Shown here piece after piece: positions 1 to 8,932 of a stretch of DNA of 64,000 bases. The DNA comes from Poriferisodalis sp965116715 (GTDB lineage: Bacteria > Actinomycetota > Acidimicrobiia > Acidimicrobiales > Poriferisodalaceae): NCBI GenBank assembly GCA_965116715.1, contig OZ220724.1:1488001-1552000 (forward strand). Reading direction: 5' to 3'. Position 1 is the stretch's first letter; each line of letters starts with the position of its first letter. The notes beneath the pieces were generated by a model. The model saw only the letters and a program-made list of their open reading frames with translations. It had not been told where the DNA came from and ran no database searches. A program made the position numbers and the translations under genes.

Positions 1-1
1 C

Positions 2-946
2 CAGCGCACCCGCCTGCTGTGGAATGACGGCCCGCGGCTGCGCAAGATCGACGAGGTCCTCGCCGACCGGGTGCTGGCACCGACCGAGCCGGGCAAGGGC
101 CGCAACGTCTGGTACTGCCTCGGCTATTTCCTGGCCTCGGGACGCTGCGAGAACGTCGCGTTGCACGATGCCGACATCCTCACCTACGACCGGGGCCTGC
201 TGGCGCGGCTGCTCTACCCGATCCTGCATCCCACCTTCGGGTACTCGTTCTCGAAGGGCTACTACTACCGGGCCGGCGAGGGCCCGTCGGGACGGCTGAA
301 CGGGCGGGTGGTGCGCCTGCTGGTGACACCGCTGCTGCGGGCGCTGCGGGCCACGATCGGCGAGCACGACTACCTGCGCTACTTGGAGTCGTTCCGCTAC
401 CCGCTGGCCGGCGAATTCGCGATGAAGCTGGACATGACCCGCAGCATTCGCATCCCCAGCGACTGGGGGCTCGAGATCGGCGTGCTGTCGGAGGTGTACC
501 GCATCTACCAGGGGCGGCGGATCTGCCAGGTCGATCTCTGCGGGCGGTACGACCACAAGCACCAGGATCTGTCGGTCGACGACGCCAACGCGGGCCTGCA
601 CAAGATGAGCCGCGACATCGCCAAGGCCATCTACCGCAAGCTCGCCATCGACGGCACCACGCTGGGAACCGAGATATTCCGCACCGTCAAGGCCGTCTAC
701 TACCGCAACGCGCTCGACCTCGTCAGCCACTACCGCAACGACGCCACCTTCAACGGCTTCGACTTCGACCTCCATGCCGAGGAGACCGCCGTGGAGCTGT
801 TCGCCTCGGCGATCATGGAAGCCGGCGACGAGTTCCTCAACGACCCGATGGGCACGCCGTTCATCCCCAACTGGTCACGCGTGCAGAGCGCCATACCCGA
901 CGTGCTCGGCCAGCTCTACGACGCCGTCGAACTCGACAACGCCTGA
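2..946 (+). CDS. GT81-type glycosyltransferase (glucosyl-3-phosphoglycerate synthase-like), 5' truncated
   Basis: The frame is open from the first codon of the window, so the N-terminus is missing. About 314 residues remain. A lysine/glycine-rich GKGRN segment is followed by a hydrophobic strand and HDADI, whose D-A-D (167-175) is the metal- and sugar-nucleotide-binding DxD expected of GT-A enzymes. The long C-terminal part with repeated Tyr/Arg/Asp blocks fits glucosyl- or mannosyl-3-phosphoglycerate synthases, which transfer a hexose from a nucleotide sugar to 3-phosphoglycerate as the first step to the compatible solute glucosylglycerate. It converges with a GH13_18 phosphorylase 19 bases away, and such pairs recur in genomes, which supports a glucosylglycerate-type substrate. 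The exact acceptor is inferred. Another GT2-like sugar transferase is possible. Confidence 0.75.
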   Translation, partial: QRTRLLWNDGPRLRKIDEVLADRVLAPTEPGKGRNVWYCLGYFLASGRCENVALHDADILTYDRGLLARLLYPILHPTFGYSFSKGYYYRAGEGPSGRLNGRVVRLLVTPLLRALRATIGEHDYLRYLESFRYPLAGEFAMKLDMTRSIRIPSDWGLEIGVLSEVYRIYQGRRICQVDLCGRYDHKHQDLSVDDANAGLHKMSRDIAKAIYRKLAIDGTTLGTEIFRTVKAVYYRNALDLVSHYRNDATFNGFDFDLHAEETAVELFASAIMEAGDEFLNDPMGTPFIPNWSRVQSAIPDVLGQLYDAVELDNA

Positions 947-965
947 TCCAAGCTGGCGACAGCGC

Positions 966-2795
966 CTAGGCGGGTTGGCCGGCTCGCCTGTGTGCCTGTG
1001 CGGGCTCGCGGCGTTCGGCCTCCCCGCAGAGCCACATCGTCTGGCCGGCTGCCAGGTCGACGCGCTCGGACGGGCCGAGCAGTGCGCCGCTCAGCAGATC
1101 CACGCAGCCGATCTCGGCGAACCGCGTGGCTGCGCTGTCTTGCGGGCAGAGCGACGACAGCACCTCGAGATCGACGGTGAGATGGGCATGGCCGACGTTG
1201 GTCACCGACACCACCGTCTGGCCCCAGCCAGCACTGCCGCGCATCACCCCCAGTGCCTGCGGCCCCAGATCCAGCGACACCTGCGGGCTGTCGGGGTGGA
1301 ATGCGGGCTGCGCACCACGAATGAGCATGCGGTGCACCAGCTCCACCAGGGTCCTGCGCCGGATCCCGTCCTGCGCGCCGAGCAAGTCCACCGCCTCGTC
1401 CAGGGTCACCTTGCGCCGGTTGATGGTGCGCTTGTTCTGCTCGACCGGCGGCAGGCCGTGCTCGGTGACGATGCGCGGCGGCTCGCTGATCGGCGTCCAG
1501 TAGCTGGGGGTGCCCAGCAGTGCATGCACGTACAGCGCGGGAATGCCGGCGAGGCTCAGCATGATCGTGTGCGCAGCCAGGAACTGCGCCACACCCAGCG
1601 GGTCGCCGTCGCCGGCGAAGAGGTCCCACAGCGAGACGTTCAGCTCGTACGCCTTGGGGCCTCCGGGCGTGTCGAACTCCGAGTGGGTGCCGCCGGCGCC
1701 GTGTGCTGCAGCGATGAGCCGGTTGATCTCGGCCGCGCTCAGCAGCCCCTCGACCGGCCGCAGCCCGATGCCGTCGTGACTGGCGATGAAGTTGAAGAAC
1801 GACGTTCCCGCAGGCGGCGTCTCGAGCTGCGCGAGCCACTGCTGCATCGCCACCGACGAGCCCGACAGCATCGTGTGAGCGACCAGCGGCGGCAGGCTGA
1901 AGTTGTAGACGAGGTGGGCCTCGTCGCCGTCGCCCCAATAGGCCACGTTCTGGTCATGGGGCACGTTGGTCTCGGTGATGATGACCGCATCGGGACAGCG
2001 GGCGTCCAGCAGCGTCCGCAGCAGCTTCACGAACTCGTGCGTCTGCGGCAGGTTCACGCACGACGTGCCGAGCTCTTTCCACAGGTAGGCGATGGCATCC
2101 AGCCGGAACCACCGCACGCCCGCGTCGACCAGGCGGGCCACGGTGCGCAGCAGGTCCAGCAGCACCTCGGGCTCAGCGAAATTCAGGTCGATCTGGTCGT
2201 AGCTGAAGGTGCACCACAGCAGCCGGGGGCCGTCGGGCGTCTCGACCTCGCGCAGCAGCGGCGTGGTGCGCGGGCGCACCACGCTCGACAGGTCGTCGGC
2301 GGGCTCGGCCGTGAGCAGGTAGCGGCTGCCGGGCTCTTCCCCGCTGCAGAACTGCTCCATCCACGGGTGGTCGGCACTCACATGGTTCACAACGAGATCC
2401 GCCATCACCGTGTAGGTCTGGCTGAGGTCCGTGATGTCGTCCCAGCTGCCCAGCCGCGGGTCCACCGCACGGTGGTCGGTGATGGCGAAACCGCCGTCGG
2501 AACTCGCCGGGTAGAAGGGCAGCACATGGACCACCGACACCACATCGCCGGTCAGGTCGTCGAGCAGCTCGTGCATGGTCTGCATCGGCACCCTGCCCGC
2601 TTCGGTGATCGAGTCGGCGTAGGTGATCACGGCCACCTCGTGCTGATCCCAGCGCGGGCCGCCTGCAGCGACGCCTTCAGTCCCATCGAGCCCGAGCGTG
2701 GACAGCACGTCGTCGATCAGGCGATCGAGGGGCACCGCGGGGTAGATGAACTCAAGATGGCGCCTGACCCGGCTGCAGAGATCCCCCTCGGTCAC
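966..2795 (-). CDS. GH13_18 sucrose/glucosylglycerate phosphorylase family protein
   Basis: A 609-residue alpha-amylase-superfamily enzyme. The conserved regions are in order: DLVVNH near residue 133, WFRLDAIAYLWKE with the predicted nucleophile Asp233, ITETN with acid/base Glu275, and FIASHDG with transition-state Asp341. This spacing and the AYLWKE signature are those of GH13 subfamily 18, which phosphorolyse a glucosidic bond to give glucose-1-phosphate. Length is slightly above the usual 480-600. Its convergent partner is a glucosyl-3-phosphoglycerate-synthase-like gene, so glucosylglycerate is a better guess than sucrose, but this is inference. It starts at a GTG; the nearby upstream ATGs are out of frame. 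No signal peptide is seen, so it is cytoplasmic. Confidence 0.85.
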   Translation of the reverse strand: MTEGDLCSRVRRHLEFIYPAVPLDRLIDDVLSTLGLDGTEGVAAGGPRWDQHEVAVITYADSITEAGRVPMQTMHELLDDLTGDVVSVVHVLPFYPASSDGGFAITDHRAVDPRLGSWDDITDLSQTYTVMADLVVNHVSADHPWMEQFCSGEEPGSRYLLTAEPADDLSSVVRPRTTPLLREVETPDGPRLLWCTFSYDQIDLNFAEPEVLLDLLRTVARLVDAGVRWFRLDAIAYLWKELGTSCVNLPQTHEFVKLLRTLLDARCPDAVIITETNVPHDQNVAYWGDGDEAHLVYNFSLPPLVAHTMLSGSSVAMQQWLAQLETPPAGTSFFNFIASHDGIGLRPVEGLLSAAEINRLIAAAHGAGGTHSEFDTPGGPKAYELNVSLWDLFAGDGDPLGVAQFLAAHTIMLSLAGIPALYVHALLGTPSYWTPISEPPRIVTEHGLPPVEQNKRTINRRKVTLDEAVDLLGAQDGIRRRTLVELVHRMLIRGAQPAFHPDSPQVSLDLGPQALGVMRGSAGWGQTVVSVTNVGHAHLTVDLEVLSSLCPQDSAATRFAEIGCVDLLSGALLGPSERVDLAAGQTMWLCGEAERREPAQAHRRAGQPA

Positions 2796-2885
2796 GACGT
2801 GCGGACCCCATTCGTCATCCGGCTCAGCCTCTGAGCGAGATTACTGATATCGGCCGTCCCGTCTGCGTATCCGCAGCCGACGGCG

Positions 2886-2891
2886 TAGCGT
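2886..2891 (+). promoter_or_regulatory. Predicted -10 hexamer of amine oxidase gene (leaderless)
   Basis: TAGCGT lies exactly 6 bases before the ATG at 2898, so transcription would begin at or next to the start codon. No Shine-Dalgarno sequence is present in the gap. Confidence 0.5.
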
Positions 2892-2897
2892 GAACGC

Positions 2898-4841
2898 ATG
2901 GCCGACACACTGCTGGAGACACCGGTTGAGGGAGCGGAAACACCCTCAGTTCACCCGCTGTCGATGATGACCGAGGCGGAAGCACACGCCGCCATCGAGG
3001 TGCTGCGCCGCAGCGGCCGCATCGGCGAGGACGCCCGCTTCCATGGCTTCTGCATCGCCGAGCCGCCCAAGGCCGAGGTGGCAGCGTGGACACCAGGCAC
3101 CGCCACCGACCGCCGCTTCGAGGTGGTGATACACGAGTACGGCGAGGTGCATGTCGCCGTGGTGTCGGTGACCCGCGGCGAAGTGGACTCGTGGACTCAC
3201 CATCCCGGCGTGGTGCCCCGCGTGGGCATGGCGGAGCTGTTCGCCGTGATGGCTGCCTGCCGGAAAGACCCGGGCTTCGCCGCCGCGCTGGTCACGCGCG
3301 GCATCACCGATCCGTCGCAGGTGCAGATCGACCCGTGGCCCACCGGCGACTACGACTTCGACTTCGAGGTCGGCCGGCGCGTGCAGCGCTGCATTGCCTT
3401 CTGGCGCCCCAACCCGGCCGACAACGGCTACGCGTACCCGCTCGACGGATTGATGGTGCACGTGGACGTCGACACGCTGGAGGTGCTGCACGTCACCGAT
3501 TTCGACCAGTGGCCGGTGGCCTCTGAGCGGGGCAACTACGACGTCGACTCGGTCACCGAGGACTTCGGGCCGATGCGCACTGACCTGCGGCCCATCGAGA
3601 TCACCCAGCCCGAGGGCACCAGCTTCACGCTCGACGGCAACGAGCTGCGCTGGCAGAAGTGGTCGATGCGCGTCGTGATGGACGACACCGAGGGCCTGGT
3701 GCTGCACCGCATCGCCTATGACGACGGCGGCCGGGTGCGGCCCATCATCGACCGGGCATCGCTGGCCGAGATGGTGGTTCCCTACGGTGACACCCGGCCG
3801 TCGCAGACGTTCAAGCATGCGCTCGACTCGGGCGAGTTCGGCCTGGGCCTCATGAACAACTCGCTGCAGCTCGGCTGCGACTGCCTGGGCGAGATCGCCT
3901 ACCTCGACTCGACGCAGGTGTTCGACGACGGCTCGGTGGTCACCACGCCGAACTCCATCTGCATCCACGAGGAGGACTTCGGCATCGGCTGGAAGCACTT
4001 CGACTGGCACGCCGACACCACTGAGGTGCGCCGGTCCCGCCGCCTGGTGGTGAGCGCCATCCACACCGTCGGCAACTACGAGTACGGCTTCTTCTGGTAC
4101 TTCTACCTTGACGGCACGATCCGCTACGAGGTGAAGCTGACCGGCATCCTCACCACACGGTCGCATCGGGAGGGCGACGACCTGACGTTCGCCCGACAGG
4201 TGGCGCCGCACGTGTCGGCGCCGATCCACCAGCACATCTTCTGCGTGCGGCTGGACATGGCGGTGGACGGCAACGCCAACCGGGTCGTGGAGGTGAACAC
4301 CGAGGCACTGCCGCCGGGGCCCGACAACCCGTACGGCACTGCGTTCGCCGCCCGCGAGACAGTGCTGGAGAGCGAACTGGCAGCCCGGCGCGACGTCAAC
4401 TCGGCGTCCAGCAGGTACTGGAAGATCCAGAGCGCGGACCGCATCAACCGGCTTGGGCATCCGACGGCGTTCCGGCTGCTGCCGCCGCCGACGACCACGA
4501 TGTTTGCAGCAAACGACAGCCCGCATTCCGAGCGTGCCACCTTTGCCCGGCACAACCTGTGGGTGTCGCCGACACGGCCCGACGAGCGGTACGGCGCCGG
4601 GCGGTTCCCCACCCAGCGCAACGCAGGCGACGGCCTGGAGCGCTACACGGCAGGCGACCGCCCGGTGGTCGACACCGACATCACGGTGTGGCACACGTTC
4701 GGGATCACCCACGACGCCCGGCCGGAGGACTTCCCGGTGATGCCCACCGAGTACGCCGGCTTCGGGCTGGTGCCCGACGGCTTCTTCGACCGCAACCCGA
4801 TGCTGGACGTGCCGCCCTCGGCCAACGGCCACTGCAGCTGA
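2898..4841 (+). CDS. Copper-containing primary amine oxidase
   Basis: 647 residues, the usual length of bacterial copper/TPQ amine oxidases. These oxidise a primary amine to an aldehyde, releasing ammonia and hydrogen peroxide. All key residues are visible: catalytic base Asp310 in ALDSGEFG, the topaquinone precursor Tyr394 in the GNYEYGFFW context, copper ligands His444 and His446 in HQHIF, and the third ligand His605 in GITHDARPEDFP. No signal peptide is seen, as in the cytoplasmic Arthrobacter-type enzymes. It is followed 25 bases later by a flavin monooxygenase and then a BMP-type importer on the same strand, suggesting a shared role in nitrogen-compound use. The physiological amine cannot be told from sequence. 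Confidence 0.95.
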   Translation: MADTLLETPVEGAETPSVHPLSMMTEAEAHAAIEVLRRSGRIGEDARFHGFCIAEPPKAEVAAWTPGTATDRRFEVVIHEYGEVHVAVVSVTRGEVDSWTHHPGVVPRVGMAELFAVMAACRKDPGFAAALVTRGITDPSQVQIDPWPTGDYDFDFEVGRRVQRCIAFWRPNPADNGYAYPLDGLMVHVDVDTLEVLHVTDFDQWPVASERGNYDVDSVTEDFGPMRTDLRPIEITQPEGTSFTLDGNELRWQKWSMRVVMDDTEGLVLHRIAYDDGGRVRPIIDRASLAEMVVPYGDTRPSQTFKHALDSGEFGLGLMNNSLQLGCDCLGEIAYLDSTQVFDDGSVVTTPNSICIHEEDFGIGWKHFDWHADTTEVRRSRRLVVSAIHTVGNYEYGFFWYFYLDGTIRYEVKLTGILTTRSHREGDDLTFARQVAPHVSAPIHQHIFCVRLDMAVDGNANRVVEVNTEALPPGPDNPYGTAFAARETVLESELAARRDVNSASSRYWKIQSADRINRLGHPTAFRLLPPPTTTMFAANDSPHSERATFARHNLWVSPTRPDERYGAGRFPTQRNAGDGLERYTAGDRPVVDTDITVWHTFGITHDARPEDFPVMPTEYAGFGLVPDGFFDRNPMLDVPPSANGHCS

Positions 4842-4854
4842 GGCGCCTGCGGCC

Positions 4855-4860
4855 TACTGT
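4855..4860 (+). promoter_or_regulatory. Predicted -10 hexamer before flavin monooxygenase gene
   Basis: TACTGT lies 6 bases before the ATG at 4867. It may give this gene its own leaderless transcript despite the short 25-base gap to the amine oxidase gene. Confidence 0.45.
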
Positions 4861-4866
4861 GACCGA

Positions 4867-6150
4867 ATGGCGGGAACACCCGAAGCAGACGAGTCGAGCC
4901 AGACGGCTTCCAGCGCGATGCCCCCCGACGACCTGATGTCAGGCGCTGAACTGGTCGAGCACTTCGCTCCCGCGCCGACCGAAGGCCTGCATATCGCCCC
5001 GTTCCTGGACGCCATCGAGGCGCAGGCTGAAACGGCAGACCGGACCCGGTCCGTCTCGTCGGAAGTCATCGAGGCCATCCGCGGCACCGACTTCATGCGC
5101 ATGTCGGCCACCCGCAACATCGGCGGCGTCGAGGAGACGATGCTGCACATGGGCCGCGAGCTCGAAGCGGTGGCAGCCCGCTGCCCGAGCCTGGCGTGGT
5201 GCCTGTGGAACCACCTGTGCGTGTTCCACCTGTTCGTCGGCTCGGTGGGCCCCCAACAGCAGGACTTCCTCACCCACATCGTGACCAACGGCCAGTGGGT
5301 GTCGTTCCCCGGCGGCGCCCGCAGCTCGGTCTACGGCCGGGTGGAAGGCGACCAGGCCATCTTGAATGGCACCGGCCGCTGGGGCACCGGCGCCCGCTAC
5401 GCCGACTACTGCGGGGTGGCCTTCGCCATCACCGGCGACGACGGCAAGCCGGTGAGGCCGATGGACATCCGCTTCACCATCCTGCCCACCGCCGCCGAGG
5501 GTGTGAAGATCGACCCGTCATGGGACGGCGCCGGGCTGCGGGCCTCGGCCACCGACGACGTCCACTACACCGACGTGCCGGTGAACCTCAGCGACTGCGT
5601 GGACTGGTTCGGCGCCAACCGGGCAGAGTCGCTGCGCACGGTGCCGGTGGTGCATCACCGCTACCGCGAGGACTGGGTGGGCATCTCGGACCTGTGGCTC
5701 TCGTTCATGGCCGTGGGCCTGGTGCGCCGGGCACTCGCCGAGGCGGCTGATGCTGCCGGCGGCCGGCGGGTGATCATCGGCGGCAAGATGGTCGATCGGC
5801 CCACCGTGCAGGTCAACTTCGGCCGGGCGGCATCGCTGCTGGCAGCCGCAGCTGCGGCAACCGAAGCCGCCTGCAACGACGTCGACCGCCGCATCGCCGC
5901 CGGTGTCGTCCCCGACGAGGCCGACTACCTGCGCCAGATGGCCGTGACGACCATGGCCGTCGAACAGCTCGACGAGGCCATGTCATTGCTGCACCGCACC
6001 CAGGGCGGCACGGCGCTGCGCGAGGGCGGCGCCTTCGACCGCCGCTACCGCGACTTCCGCGCCATGCCGGTGCACATCAACGTGCACCAGGACCGCGTGA
6101 CCCACCAACTCGGTCGCCACCTCCTCGGCCTCGAGCTCAACCCGTTCTGA
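4867..6150 (+). CDS. Acyl-CoA-dehydrogenase-fold flavin monooxygenase (group D)
   Basis: A 427-residue protein with the acyl-CoA dehydrogenase fold but the sequence style of two-component flavin-dependent monooxygenases such as HsaA, DszC and the 4-hydroxyphenylacetate hydroxylase oxygenase. There is an N-terminal helical domain, the GTGRWGTGARYADY segment in the beta domain (near residue 160), and a C-terminal domain ending in a conserved VHINVHQDRVTHQLGRHLLG helix with His residues. These enzymes use reduced flavin from a separate reductase and oxygen to hydroxylate or oxidise their substrate. No flavin reductase gene is visible in the window. Substrate unknown; the amine oxidase upstream suggests nitrogenous or aromatic compounds. 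Confidence 0.75.
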   Translation: MAGTPEADESSQTASSAMPPDDLMSGAELVEHFAPAPTEGLHIAPFLDAIEAQAETADRTRSVSSEVIEAIRGTDFMRMSATRNIGGVEETMLHMGRELEAVAARCPSLAWCLWNHLCVFHLFVGSVGPQQQDFLTHIVTNGQWVSFPGGARSSVYGRVEGDQAILNGTGRWGTGARYADYCGVAFAITGDDGKPVRPMDIRFTILPTAAEGVKIDPSWDGAGLRASATDDVHYTDVPVNLSDCVDWFGANRAESLRTVPVVHHRYREDWVGISDLWLSFMAVGLVRRALAEAADAAGGRRVIIGGKMVDRPTVQVNFGRAASLLAAAAAATEAACNDVDRRIAAGVVPDEADYLRQMAVTTMAVEQLDEAMSLLHRTQGGTALREGGAFDRRYRDFRAMPVHINVHQDRVTHQLGRHLLGLELNPF

Positions 6151-6258
6151 GCCATCCGGGGCGCCTGAGGGCGGTGGCTGCGGGCCCAGATGGGCAGGAT
6201 TAGGCTTGAGGGCGACCGCCCCGAGGTTGCCTCGCGGGCGCGAACGGAGAGGGAGATC

Positions 6259-7353
6259 ATGCGTTCGAGGACTCTGACACGACTTGCCATTGCCGTGGCC
6301 GGCGTGGCGCTGCTGGGAGCAGCGTGCGGCGGCGACGATGGCGACCCCGAGGACGTCACGGCGGCATTCGTGCTGGTCGGACCGGTCGGTGACGCCGGCT
6401 GGAACTGGGCGCACGACCAAGGCCGCCAGTACGCGGAAGACCAGACGGGCGCCACGACGCTGTTCGTCGAGAGCGTTCCGGAGAACGCCGAGGACTTCAA
6501 GGCAGTCGCCGTCGACTTCATCGAGAACGAGGATGCGGACGTCATCTTCGGCACCTCCTTCGGTTACATGGACCCGATGCTCGAGCTCGCCGACGAATAC
6601 CCCGACGTGGTGTTCGAGCACGCCTCGGGCTTCAAGATGAACGACACCAACTTCGGCAACTTCTTCGGCCGCATGTACCAGCCGCGCTACCTGTCGGGCA
6701 TGGCGGCCGGCGCCATGACCGAGAGCGGCCAGCTCGGCTATGTGGCTGCGTTCCCGATCCCCGAGGTGATCCGCGGCATCAACGCCTTCACGCTCGGTGT
6801 CCGCGAGACCAACCCGTCAGCCGAGGTGCACGTCATCTGGACCTTCACCTGGTTCGACCCCGCAGTTGAGGGCGACTCGGCCAAGGCGCTGCTGGAGGCG
6901 GGTGCTGACGTGATCGCCATGCATCAGGACTCGACGGCCGCAGGCGTGGCCGCGCAGGATGCCGGCGCCCGCTGGGTTGCCTACAACTCCGACATGCGCG
7001 ACTTCGCGCCCGACGCATTCATCACCGCTCCCGTGTGGAACTGGGGCCCGCGCTACGCGGCGATCATCGAGGCGGTCGCCGGCGGCACCTATGCACCGGG
7101 CGCCTACTGGGGGGGCATGGACGACGGCATCGTCGACCTGGCGCCGCTGGCCGATGACGTGCCGGGTGATGTCGCTAGCCAGATCAGCGACGTCGCCGAG
7201 CAGATCCGTGAAGGCGACTGGGACGTGTTCACCGGCGAGATCCGCGACCAGGACGGCACCGTCCGGGTAGCCGCAGGCGAGACCATGGACGACGGCTCGA
7301 TGCTGGGCATGGACTGGTTCGTCGAAGGCGTCGTGGGTGACGCCAGCCCCTGA
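6259..7353 (+). CDS. BMP-family ABC transporter substrate-binding lipoprotein
   Basis: 364 residues. A lipoprotein signal peptide ends in LLGAAC with lipidated Cys23, then an acidic GGDDGD linker, then a Med/BMP domain (FVLVGPVGDAGWNWAHDQGR, later IFGTSFGYMDP and VAYNSD). The family, which includes PnrA/TmpC, binds purine nucleosides or related solutes and hands them to a dedicated ABC importer. The start at 6259 has a purine-rich GGAGAGGGAG ribosome site just before it and leaves the signal peptide at the correct position; an upstream in-frame start would add about 23 residues before it. The next gene overlaps the end. The ligand is not certain, but nucleoside-like is the family default. Confidence 0.9.
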   Translation: MRSRTLTRLAIAVAGVALLGAACGGDDGDPEDVTAAFVLVGPVGDAGWNWAHDQGRQYAEDQTGATTLFVESVPENAEDFKAVAVDFIENEDADVIFGTSFGYMDPMLELADEYPDVVFEHASGFKMNDTNFGNFFGRMYQPRYLSGMAAGAMTESGQLGYVAAFPIPEVIRGINAFTLGVRETNPSAEVHVIWTFTWFDPAVEGDSAKALLEAGADVIAMHQDSTAAGVAAQDAGARWVAYNSDMRDFAPDAFITAPVWNWGPRYAAIIEAVAGGTYAPGAYWGGMDDGIVDLAPLADDVPGDVASQISDVAEQIREGDWDVFTGEIRDQDGTVRVAAGETMDDGSMLGMDWFVEGVVGDASP

Positions 7354-8932
7354 TCCGACTGATCGAATACCACTGAAACCGATGCCGGAGCCGGGGGATC
7401 CTGCTGTATCCCCCGGCTCCGGTGACGGTTCCGTAGTCGTCGACCTGCGCGGCATCCGCAAGGAGTTCCCTGGAGCCGTCGCCTGCGACGGCGCGAATCT
7501 CACCGTGCGGGCGGGCACCATCCATGCGCTGCTCGGCGAGAACGGCGCCGGCAAGACCTCGCTGGTCAATGTGCTGGGCGGCGTCTACCTGCCTGACGCC
7601 GGAGAGATCTGGGTGCACGGCGAGCAGCGCCAGTTCCACTCTCCTGCCGACGCCATCGCCGCGGGCATCGGCATGGTCCACCAGGAGTTCCGCCTGGTGC
7701 CCTCGCTCACCGTCGTCGAGAACGTGGTGCTGGGCTCGGCACCTCGCTATCTGGACATGGGCCAGATCATGGAGCGGGTCGCCCATCTGGCGGCCACCTA
7801 CTCACTCCAGACTGACCCGTCCCGACCGGTGTGGCAGCTCTCAGTCGGCGAGCGCCAGCGCGTGGAGATCCTGAAGGCGCTATGGCGCGACGCCGACGTG
7901 CTGGTGCTGGACGAGCCGACGGCCGTCCTGACGCCCGCCGAGGCAGCCGATCTGGGCCTGACCTTGCGCTCCATGGCTGATCGGGGCCGATCGGTCATCT
8001 ACATCAGCCACAAGCTCGACGAGGTGCTGGCCGTGTGCGACGAGGCCACGGTGCTGCGCAACGGGGTGACGGTGGCGCAGCCCCGAAGTCTCACCGGCGT
8101 CGATCGCGCCGATCTTGCCGAGATGATGGTGGGCGAGACGGCAGCACAGATCCAGCGGCCCACCGACCAGCCCAGCGGCGACATCGTGCTCGATCTGGAG
8201 GACGTCTCAGCCATGAGCGACCGGGGGCTGCCGGCGCTGCACTCGGTTGACATCGACGTACGCGCAGGCGAGATCGTGGGTGTGGCCGGCGTGTCGGGCA
8301 ACGGGCAGCGGGAGCTGGCCGAGACCATCGCCGGTTTACGCCCCACCACGGGGGGCGCGATGCGGCTGGCGGGCACGGACGTCACGGGCACGTCGCCCCG
8401 GGCTCGATCCCGTGCCGGGCTGGCCTATGTGCCCGAGGATCGGCTGGGGGTGGGCCTGGCGCCGACCATGTCGGTGGTCGACAACTCAGTGGTGCGGTCA
8501 TACCGGTCCATGCGTCGCAGGATGATGCTGGACCTGCGCCGCTGCGAGGACTTCTGCAAGCGTCTCGTCGATCGCTTCGGCGTGCAGGTGGGGCGCGTCC
8601 ACGACTCAGTCGGGGTGCTGTCCGGCGGCAACCTGCAGCGGCTGCTGCTCGGACGTGAGCTGACCGGCGAGCCCAAGGTGCTGCTGGCTGCCCAGCCGAC
8701 GCGCGGGCTCGACGTGGTGGGCATCGCCGCCATCCAGGAACAGATCATTGCCCAGCGGTCTGCGGGGGTGGGGGTGTTGCTGATCTCTGAGGACCTGGAC
8801 GAACTGCTTGCGCTGTCCGATCGCCTGGTGGTCATGTACGAGGGGCGCATTGCGGCGCGTCTCGATCCGCGAACCACGACACGAGCCGAGGTGGGTGCGG
8901 CGATGGCCGGAGGGGGAGGTGGCGGCACATGA
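7337..8932 (+). CDS. BMP/nucleoside-type ABC transporter ATPase (two NBDs)
   Basis: 531 residues with two nucleotide-binding domains. The first has Walker A GENGAGKTS, signature LSVGERQRVEIL and Walker B VLVLDEPTAVL. The second has the degenerate Walker A GVSGNGQREL typical of this transporter class, signature LSGGNLQRLLLGREL and a modified Walker B LLAAQPTRGLD. It powers import of the solute captured by the upstream lipoprotein, together with the two following permeases. The GTG start at 7337 overlaps the preceding gene by 17 bases; an in-frame ATG at 7382 is an alternative that would remove 15 residues. It overlaps the next gene by ATGA. Confidence 0.92.
   Translation: MTPAPDPTDRIPLKPMPEPGDPAVSPGSGDGSVVVDLRGIRKEFPGAVACDGANLTVRAGTIHALLGENGAGKTSLVNVLGGVYLPDAGEIWVHGEQRQFHSPADAIAAGIGMVHQEFRLVPSLTVVENVVLGSAPRYLDMGQIMERVAHLAATYSLQTDPSRPVWQLSVGERQRVEILKALWRDADVLVLDEPTAVLTPAEAADLGLTLRSMADRGRSVIYISHKLDEVLAVCDEATVLRNGVTVAQPRSLTGVDRADLAEMMVGETAAQIQRPTDQPSGDIVLDLEDVSAMSDRGLPALHSVDIDVRAGEIVGVAGVSGNGQRELAETIAGLRPTTGGAMRLAGTDVTGTSPRARSRAGLAYVPEDRLGVGLAPTMSVVDNSVVRSYRSMRRRMMLDLRRCEDFCKRLVDRFGVQVGRVHDSVGVLSGGNLQRLLLGRELTGEPKVLLAAQPTRGLDVVGIAAIQEQIIAQRSAGVGVLLISEDLDELLALSDRLVVMYEGRIAARLDPRTTTRAEVGAAMAGGGGGGT

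Noticed and set aside
774..2834. Very long open frame on the plus strand opposite the phosphorylase gene.
   Set aside because: Composition is Arg/Ala/His-rich nonsense typical of antisense frames in GC-rich DNA; the opposite strand carries all GH13 motifs.
2946..4832. Long minus-strand open frame opposite the amine oxidase.
   Set aside because: Antisense shadow; low-complexity His/Val/Arg composition and no motifs, while the plus strand encodes a full copper amine oxidase.
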